Positions 8,342-17,755 of a DNA stretch of 64,000 nt are shown one piece after another. The stretch's first letter is position 1. Each line of letters opens with the position of its first letter. The DNA is from Desulfobacteraceae bacterium (GTDB taxonomy: Bacteria; Desulfobacterota; Desulfobacteria; Desulfobacterales; SURF-7). Both the position numbers and the translations under genes were made by a program. The DNA lies in NCBI GenBank assembly GCA_003599865.1, contig QZKS01000056.1:1-64000 (forward strand), read 5' to 3'. Below the pieces are notes generated by a model. The model was given only the letters and a program-made list of their open reading frames with translations, had not been told where the DNA came from and made no database searches.

Positions 8342-10234
8342 TTATAAAACATCCGCATAATAATCATCCCCGGCAGCCAAATTGATCCAGCGTTTCTGGT
8401 GTTTTGTTTTGGCAAAGTTGATCAACAGGATATCCGATGAAAAACCGGCAAAGCGGTCCTGCCAGGTTTGGATCTCATGGTCGGAGTGCCGGGTATCGAT
8501 CAGAATTCCGGAAAAATCGGACAGGCCGTCAAGATCGGATTTTGAAGGAAGAATGGATTGCTTCCACCAGAATACCTGCCGTTTCATCGCACCGGAAAAG
8601 AAAATGGTTTCATGGGAAGAAACCAGCGTAAAGATAACCGCCCGGTTGCCGGAGGTATCATACAGAAAGCGAAGGTCATTGTCCAGATAGTGGGGCCTTT
8701 TGATCCGTACAGCGGAGAGAAGTTCTTCTGTATGGACCGGGAAAGCCGGTTCCAGAAACACGATCTCAAAAGGAGTATGCGGGTTTTCACCGGAAACAAT
8801 CCCAAGGATATGTTTTACATGCTCTTTATCGGAAACATCCGGTGTAATAAAAACCTGATATGGATGGGTCAGCCGGGCGGACAGGGTTACTATTTCCGGC
8901 AGGGCGCTTTCCGGCGTGATCAGGAGCTTGGAAATATATTCCCGGCCATGGATGGTCACCTGATGATGATGGACAGGTGATTCTGCGGAAACCGTCCGGA
9001 AAGATACATCCATATGGGGGTCCGGGAACAGGGAGATGTCGAAAATTTCTTCCGCATAATCAAAGGCGGACAGCATGTCCTCACGGGAAAATGCCGGGGT
9101 GCGCACAATCGAATACGGCGGACTGTCTTCAAAGGTCAGTTGCAGGGCCTGATGATTTTTCCGGAAATCGGTTCCGGGCAGCACGGACAGGGGAAAGACC
9201 ATGATGTCATCGAACAGATCGTGTGCTGCAATAAAATCAACCGATTGTCTGAAGGTATCCAGGGTATCCCCCGGCAGCCCGACAATCAGATCGATCCGGG
9301 GAAGGATGCCCCTTTCCTTGAGAAGGGCGGTTCCGTTCAGAAAACGGGGAAGGTCTGTTTTCCGGTTCATGATCCTGAGCGCTTCGGGATTGGTGCTTTG
9401 CAGACCGATTTCAAACAGGGAAAAGCCGGCATGGGCAAAGAGGTCTGCTATGTGGTTGTCGATCTGTTCCGCCCTGGTTTCACCGGAAATGCAGATCGCT
9501 TTTTTCGTGTTGATGGCTCCGATTTTGCCAAGAAGGGACGGAAGATCCGGCCGTGAATTCAGAGACGGGTCCAGAATGCACAGCTCTTCAACCTGGTGAC
9601 GCAAACCCCATTCTACAGCCTGGATCACCACATCTTCGGCAGCCCGTGCCGGCTGTTTCATGGATTTGTTGTAGTAGCAGAACCCGCAACGGAAAGGGCA
9701 GCCGCGCTGGGTTTCCAGATACATGAGGCGGTTGATGGAAGGGTCGAGAAGTCCTTCGACATAGGGGCTTTTGGCGGATTGGAAAATGTTTTCGGAAATC
9801 CCCTCTCCTTTTCCTTTGTTCCAGATCCGATCATCCTGAAGCAGTTGTCGGAATATGGATTCTCCTTCCCCATAGACCAGAAAGTCAGCGATGGAAAGTC
9901 CGTTCATGGTATTGTCCGGGGTCACTTCCGGACCGCCGAACACGATTTTCAGTTTACAGGCTGCCTTGATCCGACGGGCAATATGGATGGAACGTTCCAC
10001 ATTCCAGTTGAACAGGGTAAAGCCGACAATATCCGGTTTTTTCTCAACGAGAAGTCGGACCAGGGCGGAGTCCCCCAGGTAGGAGGCGGCAATTTCCGGA
10101 AGAATTTCCACCGACAGGTCCGGCATGCCATGGACAGCCTGTTTCAGGCATGCGGCAGCCATAGGGATATTGCCGGTTCTGCGGCCGAAATTCAGCTGGG
10201 GGATCGGCAGTTGCAGCAGGAGAATACGGGTCAC
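8342..10234 (-). CDS. B12-binding-domain radical SAM protein
   Basis: This 630-residue protein combines an N-terminal cobalamin-binding Rossmann domain (ILLLQLPIPQLNFG; KIVFGGPEV) with a radical SAM barrel carrying the cluster motif RGCPFRCGFCYYN. IGLQSTNPEALRIM and DLIVGLPGDT are typical later barrel strands. About 250 C-terminal residues have no recognisable fold. Such proteins methylate or rearrange inert carbon positions; the substrate is unknown. The start is placed at GTG 10234, because it forms a GTGA overlap with the stop of the upstream kinase and the fold begins at once. A longer reading to 10291 would run into the kinase gene. Translational coupling implies the two proteins are made together. 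Confidence 0.85.
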   Translation of the reverse strand: MTRILLLQLPIPQLNFGRRTGNIPMAAACLKQAVHGMPDLSVEILPEIAASYLGDSALVRLLVEKKPDIVGFTLFNWNVERSIHIARRIKAACKLKIVFGGPEVTPDNTMNGLSIADFLVYGEGESIFRQLLQDDRIWNKGKGEGISENIFQSAKSPYVEGLLDPSINRLMYLETQRGCPFRCGFCYYNKSMKQPARAAEDVVIQAVEWGLRHQVEELCILDPSLNSRPDLPSLLGKIGAINTKKAICISGETRAEQIDNHIADLFAHAGFSLFEIGLQSTNPEALRIMNRKTDLPRFLNGTALLKERGILPRIDLIVGLPGDTLDTFRQSVDFIAAHDLFDDIMVFPLSVLPGTDFRKNHQALQLTFEDSPPYSIVRTPAFSREDMLSAFDYAEEIFDISLFPDPHMDVSFRTVSAESPVHHHQVTIHGREYISKLLITPESALPEIVTLSARLTHPYQVFITPDVSDKEHVKHILGIVSGENPHTPFEIVFLEPAFPVHTEELLSAVRIKRPHYLDNDLRFLYDTSGNRAVIFTLVSSHETIFFSGAMKRQVFWWKQSILPSKSDLDGLSDFSGILIDTRHSDHEIQTWQDRFAGFSSDILLINFAKTKHQKRWINLAAGDDYYADVL

Positions 10235-12033
10235 GTGACGATTGGAATTGTGATGGCAAAGGCAATTCCCTCCCTGGGCGCACTGGTGCATTCGATCTGG
10301 CCGTTGAGCTTTTGCGTGACAAGGTTGTACACAATATGCATCCCAAGTCCGCTTCCCCCCTGAGCGCGTTTGGTGGTAAAAAAAGGATCGAAGATTTTTT
10401 TGACCATACCGGGGTTCATCCCAACACCGTTATCCGTGTAGTGAAGCAGCAGGTTGTCATGGTCAACCGAGACATGGATGATAATCCTTCCCTGTTCCAC
10501 CCCCTCAAATCCATGAATCAGTGAATTCATGACCAGGTTGGTAAGAATCTGGGAAAAAACGCCGGGGTAGCTGTTGATTTTTAAGGATTCCGGACAGCTG
10601 ATGGTAATGGTGTGTTGGGTTCTTTTATACTTGGGTTGCAGGCTGATCAGGATTTCATTCAGATACTGGCTCAGATCAAAAACGCGCTGTTCGTCACCGG
10701 ACTGATCCACGGCAACCTGTTTGAAGCTGTTCAGGAGATCGGCAGCCTGCGTCAGGTTATTCAGCACCAGGCTTGCGGCTTCCCGGGCATTCCGGGTGTA
10801 TTTTTCAAATTCGGACCGGCTCAATTGACCGGAGGTCATTCGGTCATAAAATTTTTGTGTGGTATCATTCAGGTAGGATGCCGACATCAGGCCGACACCC
10901 AGCGGTGTGCTGATCTCATGGGCCACACCGGCGACAAGATCGCCCAGGGCAGCCATTTTCTCTGACTGGACCAGCCTGCTTTGGGCTTTTCGGAGGGTTT
11001 TCAGGGATTCATTCAACGCCTTGTTGGTGTTCTGCAATTCTTCCTCTGCCTGTTTCCGTTCGGTAATATCCTTGACAAAGGCCTGGAATCCGATCGGTTC
11101 GTCGGCCTGGTTTTTTTTAAACAGTGCTTCCGAGGTGACTTCCACCCAGAGAGTCTTACCGGACGCATCCATAATTCTGACTTCATAGGGTGTGAGTGAT
11201 TTGTCCCCGCGGATGGAGGCCTGCATTTTGTTTTTGATGATCGGGATATCGTCTTGGTGGGCCATGGGCATAAACGGTTTTCCTATCCAGTCCTCGATGG
11301 TATATCCGGTCAGCTTACGGCAGGCCTGATTGGCGTAAGTGAATTTTCCTTCCAGATCAACCGTGAACATTCCGATGGGGGCATTTTCGATAAACTCCCG
11401 ATATCGGATCTCACTTTCCCGAAGGGCCTGCTCCGCCTTTATTCGGTTTTCAATCTCTTCGATCAGTTGCTTGTTGGTGGCGATCAGATCCTTGGTTCGT
11501 TCGATGACGCGCTTTTCCAGGTTTGCGTGGGCATTTTGCAATTGTTTTTCAATCTGTTTGCGGGCGGAAATATCCCTTGAAATCCCGAGCAGTCCGACCG
11601 GGATGCCGTTGCTGTCCCGGATCAGGGAGATGTTGGACTCTGCCCAGACAATGGAGCCGTTCCGGTGATAAAATTCCAGTTCGATGGTGGTGGGGACGGA
11701 ATGGTCCAGTTCGCCCCGTTCTTCCTTGCAGGCATCCTCATAAAGCTTTCGTGCCGCTCTTTCCAGGGATTCGGGTGTCAGCTGCTTTTCCACCGGAAGC
11801 TTTATGTATTCTTCGGCAGTATAGTCGAGCCATCTGGATATGGAGGGGCTGATATAATAAGGTGTAAACAGAAAATCGGCCGTCCAGATCACATCCGTGA
11901 TATTGTCGGCAAGCAGTCGATATCGATCTTCGCTTTCCTGTGAGACATATGCGGATTGGAAGTATCGGCGGCTTGCGTCTTCAACAGCCTTGAATTTCTG
12001 CAATAATTCGGTCTGTATGGTCTCAATATCCAA
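10231..12033 (-). CDS. Multi-PAS sensor histidine kinase, cytoplasmic
   Basis: This 600-residue kinase has at least two PAS domains (RYRLLADNITDVIWTAD near residue 37, and RYREFIENAPIGMFTVDLEG after a coiled coil), each followed by a PAC-like segment (ISRDISARKQ, VKDITERKQ). The HisKA box is GVAHEISTPLGVGL, with the phosphoacceptor His. The ATPase part shows NLVMNSLIHGF, DNGVGMNPG and FDPFFTTK, ending GSGLGMHIV. There is no transmembrane segment, so it probably senses an internal ligand or redox state. No response regulator is adjacent; the coupled downstream gene is a B12-radical SAM enzyme, an unusual partner. An orphan kinase phosphorylating a distant regulator is the simplest reading. Confidence 0.9.
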   Translation of the reverse strand: MDIETIQTELLQKFKAVEDASRRYFQSAYVSQESEDRYRLLADNITDVIWTADFLFTPYYISPSISRWLDYTAEEYIKLPVEKQLTPESLERAARKLYEDACKEERGELDHSVPTTIELEFYHRNGSIVWAESNISLIRDSNGIPVGLLGISRDISARKQIEKQLQNAHANLEKRVIERTKDLIATNKQLIEEIENRIKAEQALRESEIRYREFIENAPIGMFTVDLEGKFTYANQACRKLTGYTIEDWIGKPFMPMAHQDDIPIIKNKMQASIRGDKSLTPYEVRIMDASGKTLWVEVTSEALFKKNQADEPIGFQAFVKDITERKQAEEELQNTNKALNESLKTLRKAQSRLVQSEKMAALGDLVAGVAHEISTPLGVGLMSASYLNDTTQKFYDRMTSGQLSRSEFEKYTRNAREAASLVLNNLTQAADLLNSFKQVAVDQSGDEQRVFDLSQYLNEILISLQPKYKRTQHTITISCPESLKINSYPGVFSQILTNLVMNSLIHGFEGVEQGRIIIHVSVDHDNLLLHYTDNGVGMNPGMVKKIFDPFFTTKRAQGGSGLGMHIVYNLVTQKLNGQIECTSAPREGIAFAITIPIVT

Positions 12034-12244
12034 TCAACCCCCTACAGGCGGCTTATGCCTTTTTGAAAAACCAAGGAACGGGAAATGATTGTAAATTATT
12101 GCAGAGCCTTGAATTGGTGTCAAGGCATTGTATCAGGATCAAAAACATTGTACATGTGGTTGCCGGGCCGGAAATGTGATACGGTTGAATCCGGGCCGGA
12201 ATGATGATAACAGATCTGCGATCATGATATGGACAGGTGAAAGA

Positions 12245-13015
12245 ATGGAATGTTCAGCACGTGCGGCAAGGGAAAACAGACATATACGGGAAGGAGAACG
12301 ATTTTCCTTCCAATGCCATTCCGGGCTGCCGTGTTTTACGGCCTGCTGCCGGAAGGCGGACATGTATCTGTATCCGTATGATATTATCCGGTTGAAAAAC
12401 AGGCTGGGGATAACCTCCGGGGAATTTTTGGAAAGGTACACTTTTACGGCCATCCGGGAGAATCCGTATTTCCCGAATGTCATGCTGAAGATGTCGGATC
12501 AGGATGACGGCGCCTGTTTCTTTTTATCCAAAGACGGATGCCGCGTGTATGAGGACCGTCCGTTTTCCTGCCGAGCCTATCCCATGGAGCGGGGTGTTTC
12601 CACCCTGGACCGCATGGGCAACCGGGATGTCCATCATTTTATTGCCGTTCATTCCTATTGCCGGGGACATAATACTATAAACGATTGGACCGTGAATGAC
12701 TGGATTGACAATCAGGAGATTCAGCCGTTTATTGAGATGAACGATCCCTGGGCGGATCTGGACGGAATCTTTCGGACAAACCCATGGGGAGAGCAGGGTT
12801 TGAACGCCCGGTCATTCAAGATGGCGTTCATGGCCAGCTATAATATGGATACGTTCAAAGCGTTTATATTCAACAGCTCCTTTCTGGATCGCTTTTCCCT
12901 GTCTGAAAAAAGAATGGCGGAACTCCAAAACTCGGAAACGGAACTGCTGAGACTGGGATTTCAATGGATCACTTTTTTCCTGACCGGAAAAGGCCCATTG
13001 GGTGACCGGTCATGA
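12245..13015 (+). CDS. YkgJ-type Cys-cluster (putative metal-chelating) protein
   Basis: This 256-residue protein belongs to the zinc/iron-chelating CxxxCC family. The pattern is FQCHSGLPCFTACCRK near the N terminus, LYPYDIIRLKNRLG, and a second cluster DDGACFFLSKDGCRVYEDRP then FSCRAYP, so the Cys ligands are C..C..CC, C, C and C. The biochemical role of the family is unproven; a bound Fe or Zn centre is assumed. ATG 12245 was chosen because AGGTGA lies 4 bases upstream; the frame is open upstream to a TTG at 12128. A close paralogue lies at 46260. The next gene starts about 30 bases after the stop, suggesting an operon. Confidence 0.75.
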   Translation: MECSARAARENRHIREGERFSFQCHSGLPCFTACCRKADMYLYPYDIIRLKNRLGITSGEFLERYTFTAIRENPYFPNVMLKMSDQDDGACFFLSKDGCRVYEDRPFSCRAYPMERGVSTLDRMGNRDVHHFIAVHSYCRGHNTINDWTVNDWIDNQEIQPFIEMNDPWADLDGIFRTNPWGEQGLNARSFKMAFMASYNMDTFKAFIFNSSFLDRFSLSEKRMAELQNSETELLRLGFQWITFFLTGKGPLGDRS

Positions 13016-13040
13016 AATATATTTTGGGGGGCAAAACAGG

Positions 13041-14108
13041 ATGGTTCACATGAAAACAAGAATAACGGAGCTATTTGGAATCCAATATCCCATTATCCTT
13101 TCCGGAATGACCGGTGTCAGTACGCCTGAACTGGTGGCTTCGGTATCCAATGCCGGCGGACTCGGGATTCTGGCAACCGGAAATCTGAATACGGATGAGA
13201 TCCGAAAAGCGGTGAAAACCGTGAAACAGTTAACCAATAAGCCGTTTGGCGCCAATATTCCCCTGTTGATTCCCGGGGCCGGCAAAAAGGCGGAGGTCCT
13301 GATTCAGGAACAGGTTCCGGTCGTGAATTATTCACTGGGAAAAGGGGACTGGCTGGTCAAAAAGGTTCATTCATACGGCGGAAAGGTTGTTGCAACGGTT
13401 GTGACCCACAAGCATGCAAAAGCAGCGGAAAGAGACGGTGCCGATGCGCTGATCGTCACCGGCCACGAAGCAGCCGCTCATGGCGGAGCGGTCACCTCCC
13501 TGGTATTGACCCCGAGTATTGCCAATGCGGTCGTGATTCCGGTCATTGCAGCCGGCGGTTTTGCGGACGGCAGCGGACTGGCGGCAGCCCTTGCCTTGAA
13601 AGCGGAAGGAATCGCCATGGGAACCCGTTTCATGAATACCCTGGAGAGCCCGGTCCATGAAAACATGAAAAGGCAGAGCATTGAAAGAAGCGTTCATGAT
13701 ACGGTCTATTCGGATCGGATCGACGGGCTTCCCTGCCGGGCGATGAAATCACCGGGAACGGAAAAACTGGTCAGAAGCCGGTTCGTGATATTCAGAGCGC
13801 TGGTCAATTCCCGTTACGCGGCAAAGGCCTATGGATTTCCCTGGCTCAAACTGACGGCAGGCATTTTGTTTGCCGGATACCGGAAAGCCATTACCCTGGC
13901 CCGGATGGCCAACGCTTTCAAGCCGATTCAACTGGCCATGTCCCATGGGGATTCGGATCAGGGCGTTCTCCTGCTCGGGCAGGTGACCGGCATGATCGAA
14001 GACACCCCTTCGGTTTCGGATTTAATCAACCGGATGGTCAAAGAAGCGTGTGATGCTTCCCGGAGCATTACCGAAAAGTTGGCGAGCGAAATTGAATTGA
14101 TACCGTGA
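13041..14108 (+). CDS. Nitronate monooxygenase / FabK-like flavoprotein
   Basis: This 355-residue TIM-barrel FMN protein resembles the nitronate monooxygenase (2-nitropropane dioxygenase) and enoyl-ACP reductase II group: ITELFGIQYPIILSGMTGV at the start, NAGGLGILATG, the glycine-rich VTGHEAAAHGG with the family His, and VIPVIAAGGFADG with MGTRFMNT as phosphate-binding strands. The family oxidises alkyl nitronates or reduces enoyl-ACP; without neighbours of fatty-acid synthesis the substrate is uncertain. Starts at ATG 13041 and ATG 13050 are both plausible. The frame reaches GTG 13002, overlapping the preceding Cys-cluster gene, but the conserved N terminus favours the later starts. Confidence 0.82.
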   Translation: MVHMKTRITELFGIQYPIILSGMTGVSTPELVASVSNAGGLGILATGNLNTDEIRKAVKTVKQLTNKPFGANIPLLIPGAGKKAEVLIQEQVPVVNYSLGKGDWLVKKVHSYGGKVVATVVTHKHAKAAERDGADALIVTGHEAAAHGGAVTSLVLTPSIANAVVIPVIAAGGFADGSGLAAALALKAEGIAMGTRFMNTLESPVHENMKRQSIERSVHDTVYSDRIDGLPCRAMKSPGTEKLVRSRFVIFRALVNSRYAAKAYGFPWLKLTAGILFAGYRKAITLARMANAFKPIQLAMSHGDSDQGVLLLGQVTGMIEDTPSVSDLINRMVKEACDASRSITEKLASEIELIP

Positions 14109-14550
14109 TAAGATGATGAAAAATGGGAGGTGGATCAGACACCGCGCCATGAATCATTTTAAGACTGCGTCGTTCAAACTCGTGGATAAGGGCTCGTAAT
14201 CAACAAACAGGATCAGGGAAGTTAATGAACGGCGACTCCGCTTTAAAATCATTCATTGCGCTACCGCCGGAAAATATCGTCATTCCTGATTTCTATCAAC
14301 GATAAATACCCAGTTTTTAAGTGAGAGCTTTTTAGGGATATTTGATCTCCGATCTCAGGGGACGGTTTTCAAGGAAATCCAGATATCATATTCCTATCGC
14401 CGAAGAAAAAAGTGGCTTAACTGCGAGAACAGTTTTTTGGGGAAGGTTCATAGATTTTAGAAAAAATCACATGAAAATTAGTGAAATGGATGGTAAGAAG
14501 GGGGTAAGCTGTGAGCAACAACTGAATCTGAAATAAAAAAGTAGGTTACC
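14109..14550. other. Non-coding boundary of the AT-rich island
   Basis: These 442 bases hold no convincing gene. The first part carries repeat copy A (14145-14262). After it the sequence becomes A+T rich. A 64-codon frame at 14342-14536 has no ribosome site or family resemblance. Confidence 0.6.
14145..14262 (+). repeat. ~110-bp palindromic repeat, copy A
   Basis: The left arm (14148-14191) matches the reverse complement of 18222-18262 with few mismatches, through the core TTCAAACTCGTGGATAAGGG. The right arm (14225-14262) contains CTCCGCTTTAAAATCATTCA, which matches copy B reversed and is also partly complementary to the left arm. Copy A is therefore an imperfect palindrome in opposite orientation to copy B, 4 kb away. 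The central part has diverged and the right arm carries 3 extra bases. No coding capacity. Confidence 0.8.
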
Positions 14551-15267
14551 ATGATGATGTACTTTCCGCGGAACTGGGTAAAAAGGATGTCTGTTTGTAT
14601 AATGATCAGCATGTTGTCCGCAGGATGCGGACAACCGCAAAGGGAATCGGGTTCTGTTACTAACATGCCGGATTCGTTTCATTTCATGGATATCGGTGCC
14701 AATACGGTCATCGATTCATCAATGCGCAATCAACTTATCAAAACGCTTGGATCCGAAGCGGTGAATAGAAAAAGCACCATCTATTTGGACTTGAAATACA
14801 CAGGATTTCTGAAAAAAACATACCCGGATCTGGCTGAATTGGACCAAAAGCTGAACATTAACGATATGGTGCGTAAAGAATATCCGGCCACAAAGCTGAC
14901 CTTCCGGCATACCAAAGAGACGGGCTCGCTGTTTGATTTTGTAGAACTTATTTATGACAACAACTCTGGATGCCCACTTTTGATCAAAATGGCCGTCAAA
15001 AAAGAAATTCCAAATTTAATCAATACGATAAAGGAAAAATACGGCCCCCCTCAAAAGATACCCATCGAGGACGGACGAGGATTTTCCCTGTCATGGCGAA
15101 AAGAATCGGATGTTTTTGTCATTGCGCGTTTTCCCGGTCTTTACAAGACGGAACTCCCCGAATATCGTATGATGATTGTTTATCGAAATCGGCTGGAACA
15201 TTTATTATCCCAACAGGCAGCGGCAGAAAAGCAGCCAAAAGACCAGAGCGCGGATCATTTCTTTTAA
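14551..15267 (+). CDS. Putative lipoprotein of unknown function
   Basis: This 238-residue protein starts with a basic n-region, a hydrophobic core and the lipobox LSAGC (residues ~25-29), so it should be lipid-anchored on the cell envelope. The mature part is soluble and mixed alpha/beta, with KYGPPQKIPIEDGRGFSLSW reminiscent of periplasmic proteins that compare chain-length or solute parameters, but I recognise no family. The C terminus is Gln/Lys rich (QQAAAEKQPKDQ). It lies within the AT-rich island, with higher A+T and Lys/Ile content than the flanking genes. Its stop overlaps the 3' end of the convergent frameshifted lipoprotein remnant. Confidence 0.6.
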   Translation: MMMYFPRNWVKRMSVCIMISMLSAGCGQPQRESGSVTNMPDSFHFMDIGANTVIDSSMRNQLIKTLGSEAVNRKSTIYLDLKYTGFLKKTYPDLAELDQKLNINDMVRKEYPATKLTFRHTKETGSLFDFVELIYDNNSGCPLLIKMAVKKEIPNLINTIKEKYGPPQKIPIEDGRGFSLSWRKESDVFVIARFPGLYKTELPEYRMMIVYRNRLEHLLSQQAAAEKQPKDQSADHFF

Positions 15268-16141
15268 TGAATTCCCGAATGAAATTGAAATGACCGCATC
15301 CAAAAAATTACTTCGCAGCCATCTGCAATACCAATCCAAAAAGGCATCAGTATTCCTTGGACCGTTTTGTGGTTCTTATAATGAACCACACCTTTATAAG
15401 ACTTCATGAGGTCTCGCATGGTGAACTCAACATAGTCGATTCGGCTGTTTTGGGCATTAATGTAAATCAGATATTGGTCATGTTGATCCAATTTTGCACA
15501 GAACCCTCAACAGTGTATACAATCCAGTATGGTATATTGTTTATCTCACGCATCCCCAGAAGTTTTTGTGTGGGGTGGCGCATCAGAGTCTGGCTCCACT
15601 CCAGGTAGCTTTGCAGGGGGCCCAGATATAGAGAACTGCCCGTACTCTCCGTATAGCGCTTTTCGGTTTTAACGTATTCATAACTTTGTCCGTCAAAACC
15701 GATGGTCTGTCCTTTTTTTTCACCGTTTAGAAAGGTATATTCAATACCCTGGTGATAGAGTGCAAGACGTGCCTGAAATTTTTGTTTATCCCGGTCAAGC
15801 GGTGTCATCCAACGAATCAGGGTTGAATTCCAGATGTCGGAGGCTGTCACGCGCATGATTGTGCCGCGCTGATAGCGGTTGAATGGATCAATCTGCTGCA
15901 ATACTTCCTGCTGCAGTTGCTGAATGGATTTTTCTGATTGGAGGGGCGTCCATTCTTTCTGCCGGTCTTCTGAAATCAGGTTTGAGGTGGAACATCCGGT
16001 CAGAATCAGAAAGAGTAAAATTGCGCCATATCCAAGAATCAGTCGGAAACCGACATTCAAAGTGAAGGTTGTTATGTTCTGCTTCAAGAAGTGCAGCGGG
16101 TCATAATATGGATTAAAATTTTTATGGGGTATACCAAACAT
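15264..16141 (-). pseudogene. Frameshifted LolA-like lipoprotein gene
   Basis: Two frames make up one gene. The 5' part (16141 to 15467, 224 residues) has a long N terminus, a membrane segment ending in the lipobox LILTGC near residue 50, and a body ending YWIVYTVEGSVQNWINMTNI before a premature stop. The continuation is in another frame from about 15490 to 15264 (DQHDQYLIYINAQNSRIDYV and beyond). Adding one A to the CAAAATT run at about 15493 would join them as ..SVQKLDQHDQYLIYI.., which reads like a natural beta-rich sequence of outer-membrane-lipoprotein-carrier type. The gene is probably inactive, unless the base is a sequencing error or slippage is programmed. A GGAGAAAG site precedes ATG 16141. 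The last ~20 residues look abnormal too. Confidence 0.65.
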
Positions 16142-16170
16142 AAAATTCTTTCTCCACCCCCTTCGGAATT

Positions 16171-16401
16171 TTAAACATGATTCCGAAGTTTACGTTCCAC
16201 CGGATGTGGATGTAAATAAATCTGCTCCCTGAGGTAGGCTTGATCATATTTTCTCACATAACGGTTGATCAATGTCAGCGGAACAATCAATGGAACCAGA
16301 CTGTCCTTGTATCGGATGATGATTTCCAGAAATTCCTGCTTCTCATCCGGTGACAGATCCTTTTTATCAATTATACACAAAATAAATTCATGGCAACTCA
16401 A
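16171..16401 (-). pseudogene. 5'-truncated DUF1722 (YbgA-like) remnant
   Basis: The 76 codons carry the C-terminal signature of DUF1722/YbgA proteins: LSPDEKQEFLEII, then VPLIVPLTLINRYVRKY, then QIYLHPHPVERKLRNHV at the end. A complete domain is about twice this length and is usually fused to DUF523. Upstream the reading frame runs without a start into the remains of a different gene (16398-16532), so the 5' half has been lost and replaced. It is almost certainly a non-functional remnant. Confidence 0.7.
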
Positions 16402-16532
16402 TTCGCATTTGTCCCCCAGAAGGCAACCAGGCTGGTATAGGGCTGCCCGGCATTGCTCGTCGTCAGTACTGCCAGTTTCCGGCTGATGAAAAGTTCTTCT
16501 ATTTTATTGCGAATTTTCGTGGTTCTTTCCAT
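16398..16532 (-). pseudogene. N-terminal fragment of a pyridoxamine-phosphate-oxidase-like gene
   Basis: ATG 16532 opens 44 codons beginning MERTTKIRNKIEELF and containing KLAVLTTSNAGQPYTSLVAF, which matches the first strand-turn-strand of the PPOX flavin-binding family. The frame then breaks off (WGTNAN, stop), exactly where the DUF1722 remnant begins. An AGAGGAG element lies upstream. The fragment is a third or less of the expected length, so this looks like a deletion that fused the head of one gene to the tail of another. Confidence 0.6.
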
Positions 16533-16585
16533 GGACAATTCAATCTCCTCTCTTCCTTTGAGCAACGGCCATATGGAGAGCAGTT

Positions 16586-17554
16586 CTAATATAGCGTTTC
16601 AAGAAGCTTTACCAGTTCTTTTTTGGACGATGGCGGTGTTGGATTCATGATGCCCTGCTTCTGCAGAACATTGATCAGCTTGGTGGGAATAATATTCTCA
16701 TCACCCACAATTTCCATATGACCGGCATTAACCTCAACATTCACCAGCAAAGGGTCGATATCCACTTTGGTGAAATATTGCTCCTCCACAGTGAATATAT
16801 AATCATTCTCAATACACTCGCCCGCCTCATTTTGATACAGGCAACTTTCCCGCTCATCTGTGACGATTTTCAGATAATAATCCACCGGATCAATCAGGGT
16901 CCCGGGTTGTTGGATAAAGTCGGATGAATGGTGAATTTCACTCCATTTATCGCCGGTAATCATCTGGCAAATGGGAATGCTAGCGCCTAAGGATAAAAAA
17001 AGGGCGACATTGGAGCCACAATATTTTGCGGCAGATATGCCCGCAAAGGGGGCAGAAATAGTAATCAGGTGCAGTTCAATATCTTGTTCCCATTGGGAGG
17101 CTTCTGTCCGTTCTCGAATCAACGCTTTACGGGCAACAAGGCCGCCCTGGCTATGGGCGATTACTGTTATTTTTGGATTGTTCATGTGTTCACGGAGTAC
17201 TCGAATCGCCCGGATGAATTGGGCGGAACTGGTCATCATGCTGTCGCGGTCATTATAATTAAAACAAGCCGTTTGTTGCCCATGAAAAGCGAATACATTG
17301 GCAAGGGCCAGGAACTTGCCGGCAGACCCATTGCAGCCATGCACCAGGATAAGCATCGGTTCATCCGGATTGAACTGTAGTAGTTGATCCTGCGAATGGG
17401 AACAATTGCTAAGAAATGGTATGGTTATCTCCATTGTGCCTTCCGGAAGATTACCGGTTTGGATTTTTGGCAGGGTGGTGAGTGAAGGGGATAAAGAGCG
17501 ACTACAAGCACTAATAAAAAATATCAACAACAGTTTGATAATCACTTTATACAT
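16586..17554 (-). CDS. Alpha/beta-hydrolase lipoprotein (lipase/esterase-like)
   Basis: This 322-residue protein begins with a signal peptide and lipobox (LLLIFFISAC, Cys near residue 17), so it is expected as an envelope lipoprotein. The hydrolase fold shows the oxyanion strand MLILVHGCNGS, the nucleophile elbow TVIAHSQGGLVARKAL with the catalytic Ser, and a late EVNAGHMEIVGDENII that supplies the His. An acidic member may be in DPVDYYLKIV. The pattern is that of PGAP1/lipase-like esterases; the substrate is unknown. AAGGAGAG precedes the ATG. It lies in the AT-rich island and is the best preserved gene there. There are 744 bases without a gene upstream. Confidence 0.78.
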   Translation of the reverse strand: MYKVIIKLLLIFFISACSRSLSPSLTTLPKIQTGNLPEGTMEITIPFLSNCSHSQDQLLQFNPDEPMLILVHGCNGSAGKFLALANVFAFHGQQTACFNYNDRDSMMTSSAQFIRAIRVLREHMNNPKITVIAHSQGGLVARKALIRERTEASQWEQDIELHLITISAPFAGISAAKYCGSNVALFLSLGASIPICQMITGDKWSEIHHSSDFIQQPGTLIDPVDYYLKIVTDERESCLYQNEAGECIENDYIFTVEEQYFTKVDIDPLLVNVEVNAGHMEIVGDENIIPTKLINVLQKQGIMNPTPPSSKKELVKLLETLY

Positions 17555-17755
17555 GGCCTGATTCTCTCCTTAGATCCAGATGTCATTGGATAAGGTTTTG
17601 AAAAGTCTTCTTATCGAAATTTAAATTGGGCTGTCATTGGGTTGTGGTTTGGCGAGACTCATATCAAATATTTAATTAAATATCAAAAAGTATCATTTTC
17701 TGCCGATCTCATATATCCATCCACAGAGAAAGACAGGGGGGAAATCTCAGGAACC

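Noticed and set aside
14342-14536. 64-codon frame in the island boundary
   Set aside because: No ribosome site, no family, and it lies in low-complexity A+T-rich DNA.
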